This document shows, piece after piece, positions 20,811-31,524 of a DNA stretch of 64,000 bases. Position 1 is the stretch's first letter. Each line of letters opens with the position of its first letter. Under the pieces are notes generated by a model, which was not told where the DNA came from, ran no database searches, and saw only the letters and a program-made list of their open reading frames with translations. Location: NCBI GenBank assembly GCA_001972305.1, contig BDDD01002122.1, positions 1 through 64,000 of the forward strand, read 5' to 3'. Position numbers and translations under genes: made by a program. This stretch comes from Cephalotus follicularis. Taxonomy: Eukaryota > Streptophyta > Magnoliopsida > Oxalidales > Cephalotaceae.

Positions 20811-22662
20811 TTTTGGAACCTTATGGCGATTAAGCAATAAAATATCTAGATACATAAAACCCTAAAACATATATTGTGTGATCATCTCATGAATATCAAG
20901 CCATATGGTCCGTTTCCAGAATCTTTTGAGCATACATTTATAGTTAGATACAAAACAATAGGGAGGAGCAGACGGAATTACTCACATGATTGGAGCGGCT
21001 CCTTCCTTCTTCCAATGAGTCTTCTTGCTTCAAAAAACACAGCTACTTATTGAATGGATTACACGGTTCTAGCTTCCAAGTATAGAAAGCCTCCAAGGTA
21101 TCCACACCAAGCTTTAATTTCTAACACCAGGTTTCTCAAATATTCAACTCTTGATTGTATATGAGAGAAAGGAGAGAAGATACCAAGAGATAGAACAAAA
21201 ACATCCAACAACAACTACAACAACAACTCTTAATAGGAAGGGGTGTGTGTTCTATATATACTTGCTGCTAGACAATCATATTAGAACACGAACTCTTATC
21301 CTATCATGCTTAGGGTTTCCTAATGCATTCAAGATTCTTCCTTAGATAGTCTTTCTCTCCTTTTTGACTTGTACTTTCCTTAATCTCATTAAGGATAATT
21401 AATCTCATTAATTATATATATATATATATATATATTTAATCTCATTAAATATATTTATATATTTATATATTTAATATATTTAAATATAATTAGGAAATAA
21501 CATCCCAATTATTTTTCTCTCATCAATGTGTTAGAAATATCTGCCCGTATTGTGTGTGACCCTATGGGTTCACTATTACGCTAGTCGTAGTATTAATATT
21601 GTGATGCTCACAATTATACAATTAAATATTTATTATCTCATAAACAATATTGTCTTGAATATATCGAATTCAAACTCTTTTAATTCTTTTTCTTCCAAAA
21701 TTAATTTATTAATTTAACCTCGGGCATCCTACTGGTCGACATCGACATCTAGTAATGCATAACGACCCCCAGGTAATATGAATCATTTGTGAACCACTAT
21801 TTACAGGTACATGCACGTATAGTCCTTCCATTGACAATACTCTAATTAAATCTAGGGTACGAAATATTTCAGACCCCAATAATTTAATCTTTAGGCTCGT
21901 GACTATTTTTCATTAGCCTAAATAATATTAGAGGTGCCCCTCTAATATGCAACCAATGATATCACACTCTTGATATCGTGGCTAGCCTGGCCAGGCGTTT
22001 AATTGCTAGCGAAAATCATCCTGGGCATAATATTCTTTTACTAGACACAATGGATTCGTTGTTGCCAGTTCACATGCCTCCATACATAAACGTACTATGT
22101 CCAACTAATGCATGTATACACTTCATTGAATATGTATTTAAGCATCATCAAAACACAGCACCCTATGCACAAGACATCTAGTAACGGCTCATGTCTAAGG
22201 ACCACATAAACTGTTGTAAAACTAGAATTCTGTCTGACATCTAAGTAAAACTCCATACAGATATTCTATCAACGGTCACCTTCAGTGAACTCATTAAATG
22301 AGCACCCACGTAGTTGTCATAGCATCATCCATGCGAGTGATTGTGAGATCAGTCACCCTCTGCTTACTGATCTGACAGTACATGCCGGTCTATCCGGATT
22401 GATCATGCCCTGAGTGTCAATCCTATGACCAAGAAGATTCAAAATAAAGTATACTGAGATTCCAACTCTCACATCATGATCTCATCATGAACTTGGTTCT
22501 CTAACTTTATTCCAGGACATTCACTTACAATAAAACATGTATTAATGAAACAAACTCATAGCCATTGATAAAACATAAACATCTTTATTGAATTTATAAA
22601 TCGTTTATACAAGATAAAGTAAATACAAGCTCGACACTGGCTTGCAGCACTTCGTCTCTAAC
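20811..22662 (-). mobile_element. Copia 3' LTR
   Basis: 1852 bp. The right end ...ctctaaca abuts a minus-strand polypurine tract (actgggagat). The left end TTTTGGAACC fits TGTTGGAACC with one change, giving inverted ends TGTTrGA/TCyAACA. Minus-strand GTATATATAGAACAC (about 21245-21262) is a plausible LTR promoter, leaving about 1.4 kb U3 and 0.4 kb R-U5. The length and TGTTGG termini recall Angela/BARE-type elements; lineage is tentative. Confidence 0.7.
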
Positions 22663-24110
22663 AATCTCCCAGTAAGTGCTAAAGCCAGTTGCCATAGTGT
22701 TTCACACCCATAGCATCAAGGTGTCTATCAAATACCGCCTTTGGTAGTGCCTTAGTAAGTGGGTCTGTAATATTGTCTTCACTTGGAACTCTTTCCACTT
22801 TTATATCTCCATTATCAAAGATCTCATGCATAAGGTGGTATCGCAATATATTCAGCTTATGTCACTGATTTCGCAGTGGTAGGCTGCTTGGAACTCTTCT
22901 AGCTCACTGCTCCACCATTTAAGGTGAACACAAACCCCGATGTTGATTTCAAATCATCCACATCTGTCTGAAAATTAGAGTCAGTAAAACCCTCAATTTT
23001 CAAACCTTTTCCTCCATACATTAAGAACAAATCCTTAGTCTTGTTAAGGTACTTGAGGATATCTTTGATAGCCTTCCAGTGACTCTCACCTGGATTTGAC
23101 TGATATCTGCTTGTAACACTTACAGCATAGGCGATATCTGGTCAAGTGCAAAGCGTAGCATACATGACGCTTCCAATTGCTGAAGCATATGGAATGTGCA
23201 TCATCCTTTGTCTTTCTTCAACTTCTTGGGAGACATTTTTTCAGAAAGATAAATCCCATGACATAGAGGTACATAACCTCTCTTGGAATTTTCCATGCTA
23301 AACAGTTTAAGCTCTCTGTCAATGTACAAAGACTGGGATAACCCTATCATCCTTTTTTATCTATCTCTATAGACCTTTATTCCCAGGATATAGGAAGCTT
23401 CTCCCAAGTCTTTCATGGAGAAAACTGTAGATAACCAAGCCTTTACGTTCGACAACATGATCACATCATTTCCTATAAGGAGTATGTCGTCTACATACAA
23501 GACCAGGAAAGTAACGGAGCTCCCACTAACCTTTTTATAGACACATCATGTCGATTCGTAATGAAATCAAACTCTTTGATTGTCTCATCGAATCAGATGT
23601 TCCAACTTCTCGAAGCTTGCTTTAGTACATAAATGGACTTCTGAAACTTGCACACTTTCTGGTCCTCACTAGTGGATATGAAACCCTCAGGTTGAGTCAT
23701 ATAAATATCTTCATCAATGTTTCCATTAAGAAAAGCAGTTTTCACATCCATTTTCCATATCTCATAGTCAAAATGTGCAGCTATAGCAAGTAAAATCCGA
23801 ATGGATTTAAGCATGGCTACGGGAGAGAAAGTTTCCTCATAATCAATCCCTTCCAGTTGGTTGTAACCTTTGGCTACGAGCCTAGCTTTGAAGGTCTTCA
23901 CCTTTCCATCATCTCCAATCTTCCTTTTGAAAATCCATTTACAACCTAAGGGTTTAACCTCTTCGGGTGCATCCACTAGATCCCAAACTTTATTGGAGTA
24001 CATGGATTCCATTTCGGAATTCATGGCATCAAGCCACTTCTCTGAGTCCATATCGTATATGGCTTCTTTGTAGCTTACCGAATCATCATTCATGAAATTT
24101 ACCTCTTGGG
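22663..24110 (-). pseudogene. pol: Copia reverse transcriptase and RNase H, decayed
   Basis: RT is best preserved at 23593-24093: 'EMESMYSNKVWDLVDAPEEV', 'KWIFKRKIGDDGKVKTFKAR', 'DYEETFSPVAMLKSIRILLA' and 'WKMDVKTAFLNGNIDEDIYM' are textbook Copia RT. The catalytic 'YVDDILLIGND' is visible at about 23463-23495 in a shifted frame. RNase H follows to about 22690 in fragments. Multiple frameshifts and stops make it a pseudogene. Confidence 0.85.
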
Positions 24111-24479
24111 TACCTTCAGTAAGAAAACTACCATAGTATCTCTCAGGTTCCCAGGGTAATCAGGTAGTTCTACACAGAGGTTGTGTATCTGTGGTAGCTG
24201 ACATTTCAGGAACATCAATTTGAATAAGATTGGTTAGGTCCTCAAGTTAGGGTTCTTTAGATCATTCATCTAGCTCTATCACACTCCCACTACTATCTTC
24301 CAATAGGAAGTCCTTCTCAAGAAAAGTAGCATGTCTGGCCACAAACACTTTGTTGTCAGGTGGATAATAGAAGTAATATCCTCTTGTTTCTTTAGTATAT
24401 CCCACAAGTTTACATTTAATTGACCCAAATTCCAACTTATCTGTTGCTGCCTACTTAACATATGTAGGGAAACCCCATA

Positions 24480-25068
24480 TTCTTAGGTAACTAAGTTTGG
24501 GTTTCTTCCCATTTCATATCTCATATGGGGTCTTGGGAGCAGATTTCGTTGGAGTCCTGTTCAATAAGAGAACAGGAGTCTCTAAAGCATAACCCCAGAA
24601 AGATAGTGGAAGTCCAACATCGCTCATCATGCTACTCACCATGTCAAGCAAGGTACAATTTCTCCTTTCAGATAGATCACTATGCTGTGGTGTTTTCGGA
24701 GGGGTCCACTGATAGATAATCCCATTATCTTTGAGATAAGTTAAAAACTCAGTAGAGAGATACTCACCACCTCGATTTGATCGAAGAGTCTTTAAACTTT
24801 TACCAGTATGTTTCTCTACCTCATGTCTGAAGTCTTTGAACTTTTCAAAGGCTTTAGATTTGTACCACATAAGGTAAAAATAACCAAAACGAGATTGATC
24901 ATCCGTAAAGGTTATGAAGTAGGAATATCCACCTCTAGCGTCAACTGTCATTGGTCAACGTACATCAGTATGTACTAGACCTAGCAGTTCTAGGGTCCTT
25001 TCCCCTTTCCCTGTGAAGGGAGATTTGGTCATTTTACCTTTAAGACAGGGTTCACAAGTTGGAAACGG
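24480..25068 (-). pseudogene. pol: Copia integrase with altered catalytic residue
   Basis: 'GGYSYFITFTDDQSRFGYFY' is the core with the first Asp. The second catalytic site reads 'LRSNRGGEYLS' (codon AAT at 24775-24777) where Copia integrases have Asp, so the triad is broken by one base. 'TPQHSDLSERRN' shows the Glu region, normally with Asn-Gly-Val before the Glu. The C-terminal part continues to about 24290 in fragments. Confidence 0.8.
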
Positions 25069-26517
25069 TTAATACGTTGAAAAATCAAAGTATCCATCCG
25101 AGATCAACATGTAAACTCTTTTCTCACTTATATGACCAAGTCTGCAATGCCATAGGTAGGATTGATTAACTTTATCTCTCTTTCTGTTATTGTCTTTTTG
25201 CATATTGAAAACAGTCTCATGTTTACTCAATATATATAATCCATCATGAAGGAAACATTTTGCATAACTCATATTATTAAATAAAATAGAACAACACTTG
25301 TCTTCAAAAATAATATGAAAACCTTCAGCATCTAATGCTGGAATAGAAATAATATTATACAAAATGTGAGGTGAATAAACACAATGTTTGAGTTCTAATC
25401 TCTGGCCCGAAGGCAACAAAATATAAACTGGTCCTATGGCTATGGCTTCAACTATTGAACCATCCGCAAGCCGTAGATTTCCCTCACCCTTCTCAAGGTT
25501 TGTTCTGTCCGTGAGGGCCTGTAAATTAGAACATATGTGAATACCACATCCGCTGTCTAATATCCAGGAGGATGAATTAGTAATATTCATATTCACCTCT
25601 ATATAAGACAAATAGGGTATACATTTGCCAATTGATATAAGGAATGTCTCACAGTTCCTTTTCCAATGTCCTAGCTTCCCACAGTGGAAGCACGGTCCCT
25701 TAGCAGGACCTTCTGAGGCACACTCCACAGTAGGTGCAACTCTTGCGACAGTGTCCGGCACAGCAACAGCTTGCTGGTTTGTCTAATTATGTGGCCTAGC
25801 TTTCACTGGTTTGAAAGAAGCCGGTCGTGGTGGTATCGTCCCATTTTTATTCTTCCCCTTCTCAAGGTTGGATTTGCCCTTTCTCTTGGGCCTACGGGAC
25901 GATCCTACCATCATGACTGGTGCCTTGACCTTATTCATGTTCACTTCGGCTTCCCTCAGCATGTTTAGAATATCAGGCAGAGTAGCTGATATCCTATTCA
26001 TGTTAAAATTGGTGATGAAACCAGAGAAGGAAGGTGGAAGCGAATGAAGGATCAGATCAGTGCTTAATTCAGCATCCTGAATGATGCCAAGAGCAGTAAG
26101 ACGTTCAATCACATTGATCATCATAAGCACATGATCATTAACAGAAAACCTTCAGCCATTTTAGTGCCATACAGCTCAAAGCTGGAACCGAGCATTCCTA
26201 CTAGTCTCTCCGTATAGCTCGCGGAGATGTAGGAGAATTTCCCTAGAATCTCGCATCGATTCATGCTGGACTTGTAGGGCATTGTTCATCGATGCCATTA
26301 GGTAGCTTCTGACTTTCTTTTCATCAGCTACCCATTTCTTATAAATGACACGATCTTCGGTTGAGGCATCTTCAGCAGGCAGTGCTGGCATAGGGGCCTC
26401 TAGGACATACTCTATGTCCTCGGAATTTAGAACTATTCTGACATTCCGCATCCAGTCCACATAATTTGGACCTGTCAACTGATTCTTCTCAAGAATTACA
26501 GTGAGGGGGTTTGTCAT
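25069..26517 (-). pseudogene. gag: Copia gag and protease, decayed
   Basis: Starts M-TNPLTVILEKNQLTGPNYV at 26517, a Copia gag N-terminus, and continues in a second frame at 26130 ('LSTDLILHSLPPSFSGFITN'). The zinc knuckle 'CFHCGKLGHWKRNC' is intact at about 25660-25702. The protease shows 'WILDSGCGIHICSN' with its catalytic Asp, and the integrase zinc region begins with 'LWHCRLGHISEKRVYML'. Frameshifts near 26150 and a stop near 25760 break it. Confidence 0.8.
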
Positions 26518-27179
26518 TGTGACTTCTGCAGATATAAAATAAAGACAATATTGATAAGCATAAAAATGTGTGATTTTAATGATATATTTATTATATTTTT
26601 ATGCTTGGAATAGACTACTGTGGTGGTGTTTATTTGATTTTCAGGTATTATTTAATTATTGCGGGATGAGAGAAAATAAAGCTAAAACGCTACTTTTCGA
26701 GCTAAAGTGGTTTGAAGTCAACGATCGGTTAAAGAGTGAACCCACTTAAACGAGACAAGTCAAAATTTAAGATTCGGAAGATATTGAATATTGGGCTCAT
26801 TTTGTTCATAAAATTATTTGGAGCACTTTTAGTTCTTGGGCTGACTCATTTTGAAGATCCGACGAAGAGATATTGTAAAAAAACAAATGTTGAAGCATGT
26901 AGAGCCCACTGATTGCATAATCATGACATCACTCTCCAATGTTACAATCTTTTGCCGTGTAAAGACCACAACTTTCATAATCTGCCGAATCAAAGCACAT
27001 GCTTCATCCATGCATACAATATCAAGCAGCCCATGCGTCCATACCCATCAGCAGCCCAGCATCCAACATGCAACAAATTCTGCCGAGTCTTCACACATGC
27101 GCCAACGCCACGAGTCCATACATCAGCAGCCCAACATTCACGTGCATACAAGCCCATGCGCAAAATACGTGTTTAATTA
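26518..27179. other. Unassigned stretch at the left edge of the chromovirus
   Basis: Should hold the Copia leader, primer site and 5' LTR U5, or the start of the chromovirus 5' LTR, but neither can be recognised. Phrases such as 'ttgggctcattttg' and 'tcttgggctgactc' faintly recall the chromovirus LTR start at 34134. No gene seen. Confidence 0.4.
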
Positions 27180-28019
27180 AATTAGGTTTAAGTCGGCTGG
27201 GGGGCATATATATATATACACTGTATAAAGAGAAGAAAAGGAGAGGGGGAGCTGCAACGAATTGAGGTAGCAGTAGCTGCAACGCAAGACAGTACGAAAA
27301 CGCAAACCTGCTGATGGTAAAGAAGGAGAAAGAAGACAAGAGGAAGGCTCTGCAATCTATAAATATCCACTTCATGGGAGTAAAGGGAATAAAGCAAGAG
27401 CAAGAGAAAGAGACCACTTGAAGTGTGGTGATCCTTGGCAAGGAAGGAAGTCCAGGGATTGAGGAGCAAGAGGACGATCTCCGTTTCCAACCACCTCCAG
27501 GTAGGTTGCTCCTTATCCGAGTGCCTACCAGCATGTATGTATTTGTGATTGTTTTGTGTGTATGCATGCCTTCTCTGCTTGTGTTATTGTGTGCTGTTAT
27601 GCTTGATTATAGGCAGAAGACATATATACATATAAGTGCTAAATAAGGGATTACTTGGTATAATAGCAGTCTACCTATATATGTATATATATTGCAATAT
27701 TGAGAGGAAAGAGAAATAGAGTAGACGCACGAAGGCACCATCTCTGCTACTCGTTCAAGAACGCACCAGCCAAGTGCAGGGAGTACCCCGTCCTCTGCAA
27801 GCGCTCCCCACCACTACCATAACCACCCACGCGTCCTGGTGTCAATAACGCTGCCGAGGACGCCAAGTTGGGTTCCTCATTTTCCCCTGCATGTAGTGGC
27901 ACCGGGCTTTCACTGTGAAGACGCCAGAGGTGCCAAACGCAGAGGAAGCCTTCGTCCTTTGTCCTCTGCTCGCGTCTTCTCCACTGAGTGCCCGGGGACC
28001 ATGTCAGACGAGCCATTTC

Positions 28020-28700
28020 TAGGAGATGCATGCGTTACCCTTCACCGCATGTGCCTCGCCCCACTGTGACGACCGAGATGAAACACCTGAGGAGCAATGG
28101 CTGTGGAGTGACGCCCGTGGTACCAAGCTCCCATGTCCGAGCCGAGGTGCCATGCCGTACGCATCAGCAAGTGCAGAGGACCCCATTCTCCTATGCCTGC
28201 GTCCCATCCTCTGCAAAGTCTGTGGATCCATGCCTGTGGAGCCAAGACACCGAGGTGCCACACCCTATGCCATGGTAACATTGTGAAGACGCGTCCGAGG
28301 AGCCAGGCATGCGTCCTCAGCATGCCAGGCGTCGAGCTCCCCCACTGACCTCTGCAAGCGGGATGTGCGTGCCATGGCATTAAGGAGATGAGGCGTTGAG
28401 CTCTCCCTGGCCACCCAAGGATGCGTTGCAGCTCCCATGCACGCACCAGATGGTCCTCTGCCATGCGCCCACTGCATGCGAGCTCACCCCCGTCCCCTGC
28501 ATGCTCCTTCACCCACGCTGATGCCGAGGACGCCATTTCCCTACATGCACACTATCCACTGCCACCGTGAGCCGAGGTTCCATAGGGCGTGCCTCCATGA
28601 CGCCAGAGTCCACCTTGCCAGGCGTCCGAGGTTGCGCCAGTGAAGGGCGCTTTTGTTGTTGCAAGCGTCGAGGACGCCAATGTGTGGGAAATGCCATGGT
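28020..28700. repeat. GC-rich repetitive block within chromovirus LTR
   Basis: Unusually GC-rich compared with its surroundings, with frequent 'ccgagg', 'gcagaggac' and 'gaggacgcc' words; the homologous block is 35030-36110. Many apparent open frames here have no recognisable protein and arise from lack of stop codons in GC-rich repeats. Confidence 0.6.
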
Positions 28701-29035
28701 TTAGTGTATGTGTTAAGTGATGCATTGCATGCATACGGGGGAGGGGGTTGTCTGATGAAGGATGGCATGGGCTATGGGCTCACAGTGCCAACAACCCCTG
28801 TACATGCATTAAAGGCAAGGAATATATTATATGTAAGTGATATGATGGCAATAGTAAGAAAGGATTATATTAATGGTTGATAAGTGCAGGAGTAGTGATA
28901 AGTGCAATGGAAAATGTGGAAGAAAGAAAAAGGGGATTAAAAGAGATGATAATGATGGAATTAAAGAATGGTGTTTTAAAGGTTAAAGGAAATAAATAGA
29001 ATTAGTAAAGGAAATTTAAGGATAATACCAAGCTG

Positions 29036-29270
29036 GTGAGCCCGACTAGGGAGAATTCCGCCGAGCAGGTGAACCCAAGGGGTGAATACCGCGAGGCAGG
29101 TGATCCTCGGGCGAATCCGCTAGTGGTGAACCTAAAGGTGAATTCCGCCAGAGCTGGTGATCCAAAGGGTGAACCGTCAGAGCAGGTGAGCAAAGGGCGA
29201 ATTCCGCTCGGCAGGTGAACCCGGAGGAGAATTCCGCGGGCAGGTGAGCCTAAAGGTGAACCATATATAT
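29036..29270. repeat. Tandem repeat 'caggtga-acc...gaattccgc'
   Basis: About eight imperfect units of 28-30 bp, each with a 'gcaggtgaaccc' part and a 'gggcgaattccgc' part. Absent at the equivalent point of the downstream LTR (about 36427), so the copy number has changed since the LTRs diverged. Confidence 0.8.
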
Positions 29271-29815
29271 ACTGACATGACCATAGGATGACCGGACTAG
29301 ACTCCTCTGTGATATGATGTATGATTTGAGTAGAGTAGTCCGAGGATAAATGATGATGATGATTATGCTATGGACTATGATTTGTATGAATGCACATTTA
29401 TATTTATATTATTTTCTCCTCTGCTTGTATTTGTTTGTTCCTCTGGTATGTGCCCGTGTATGGGGTGACCTACACAACCCTCAGGGTTGCTGACCCATTC
29501 TTTTGAATGGGCCAGGTACAGGTACAGGTAGTGGAGGCACATCGCAGCAGCACTAAAGACAAAGAATTATTGTGTAAGTACCTCCTCGACAGTACGCTTC
29601 CATGGACGCAATTGCAGAAAATAAATTATGTATTTATTTTATTCTGGTTCATGATGATGTAATTTATATGATTTGAACTGGGTCTGTAATCCACACATTA
29701 AATAAAGGATATTGATTTTATTGATTTTGATTTTATTTATTTAAGTTTTAAATTTTATGCTTATTTACATGATGATTGTACGGATTGCCACGTGTCGAAC
29801 CGTGGGGCCCATCCC

Positions 29816-31499
29816 ACTGTTAAATCGTTTACCTTCATCCCTAGCAAGGGTGCTTCTCGACTTTCCTTTACGATATTTTTATTTGGATCCTACGGTGATT
29901 TGTTTTTATTGTTTATAATTTAATTTAATTAGATTCGATCGTTACGTTTATTTATTTAATTTTCTACTAACTAAAACTTAATTTGATTAAATTACTTTTT
30001 TGATTTGTTAAGTTTAATTTATAGATTGCATTTGATTGTTTTATTTATTTATTTTTATTATTATTATACTTTGTCGTTAGGGCATCTACACTCTTAGGGG
30101 CGTACATATATATATATATATAAGTTTAAGTACCGTGTACAAAGTCAAATCGCGTTTTTAAATGGCTTAATTTCTGACAGAAACTAATTATGTTCGTTTG
30201 ATCACTAAAACGGATCCATGTTGGATAGGACAGTGTGGAACTATGAGAGTTTTCCGACTAACCAATTTCTGACAGTAACCAAGTTAGTGTATTTTTTTTA
30301 TTTATATAACGTACAGTAATTGTGTCTAAAATATATAATTTTTAATAAGAGTAGTTGCAACAGTGATGCAATTGTTCTTTTTAACAGAGTGTTTGTACGT
30401 TAATTTGAATTTTGGTTTTAATTTTATATATATATTGTACCCAAGTAGATGTAGATCCCTAATTTTATGAATCGGCTTGTACTGCTATCTCCGTGTTTAT
30501 TAGAAGTTATTTAAGAAGGAGAAAAGGTAACGGCCGACGATAACGCAAAAGCATGACAGAACGCAACGTCGATGACGATGGAGTTAAGCAACGTCGAGGG
30601 GGAGAGGAAAAGAAGAGAAATACGTCACATATATATATATACGGGGTCGGCTGAATTTGGATTAAATTAATTTGTGCATAAAACGCGTACCCGAACATAC
30701 GTACACTTACAACCCGACGACTACATACCTGAGCACCGCAACCGCGTACACACTTCTGAGCCGTCTTAAACAACGTACAACCTACGACCCGACGACTACC
30801 CATACCTGCGTACCCGACGAACTACAACATACGTACCTACTTCGTACACGAAACTAAGCCGTCTAATACTTTCAACACCAGAAATGTGCCGTTTTCTAAT
30901 ATTGTAACCTCTCACTACAGTACTAATACGTTAGTCACCCGAGATGTACGAAGTTGTAAACAAAAAAACGTTATAGAGAAGCAGCCTAGAAGTTTTACTC
31001 AGTCGGGTTCTTGATTTTCACGAGGTTTATTAAAATACTTGTTTTACTCGGGTTATAAGTTATAGAAGGCTTAGAATTTAAAACTGAACAGAGCAAATTC
31101 ACCCAAGTGAGAAATTGACTAGCAACTGAAGTTTGGTGAAATCGAGCTTTTCATCGCAAAATCGAAATAAAAGAGAGTAGGGCGTTATTAATTTATTATG
31201 GACTTTTAGTTTATTTGTAGTGGTGTCATCAGATAAGGTTCGTATTTTTATATTATTTATATAGTAATTTTAGTGTGTAAAAATACGAATAGTTTATGGG
31301 GGTATGAATGGGAAACGAACAGGAGTTCGTTTATTTTTAACTTTCGATTTTTGTTCTTGTATTTTTGATTTTGATTTTGTCGTTTGTATTTGTTTTTGCA
31401 TTGAGTGAAAGCATCCTTAGTGCTAACGTAAATCGTGTACGTTGTTCGGAAATTTGGGGATCCACCGGGATCACCTGCTCAAAACAGTGCGGGGCTTTG
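29816..31499. other. Non-coding AT-rich DNA up to the assembly gap
   Basis: 1.7 kb with no recognised gene. The gag and protease expected upstream of the chromovirus RT are not found here. It contains a (ta)n run at about 30107-30122 and TATA-like stretches. It may be LTR or leader of a different element joined across the gap. Confidence 0.45.
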
Positions 31500-31524
31500 N
31501 NNNNNNNNNNNNNNNNNNNNNNNN
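31500..31524. other. Assembly gap (25 N)
   Basis: Twenty-five unknown bases. A round-number N run that interrupts RT coding sequence usually marks a gap of unknown true size; the first part of RT and everything upstream of it may be missing here. Confidence 0.95.

Larger units (their letters stand above)
27180..29815 (+). mobile_element. Chromovirus-family LTR, upstream copy (diverged)
   Basis: Collinear with the LTR 34134-36908. 27410-27500 matches 34710-34805 ('tccttggcaaggaaggaagt', 'ccaaccacctccaggtaggt'), 28250-28480 matches 35670-35880, 29325-29810 matches 36425-36890. It ends at 'gcccatcccac' and lacks the final gattcggggcgtgaca. It carries a 29036-29270 repeat missing downstream. Divergence and the missing end mean it may be a separate insertion rather than the 5' LTR partner of the pol at 31525. 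Confidence 0.65.

Noticed and set aside
21529-22662. A shorter Copia LTR starting TGTTAGAAATATC at 21529
   Set aside because: The TG and inverted ends look good, but the target duplication gtttc and loss of the E2 frame place the boundary at 20810/20811, and a TATA-like site at about 21250 lies in the added part.
28019-28768. Several overlapping open frames on both strands
   Set aside because: GC-rich repetitive LTR sequence with few stops; no conserved domain, and the homologous block 35030-36110 does not preserve the same frames.
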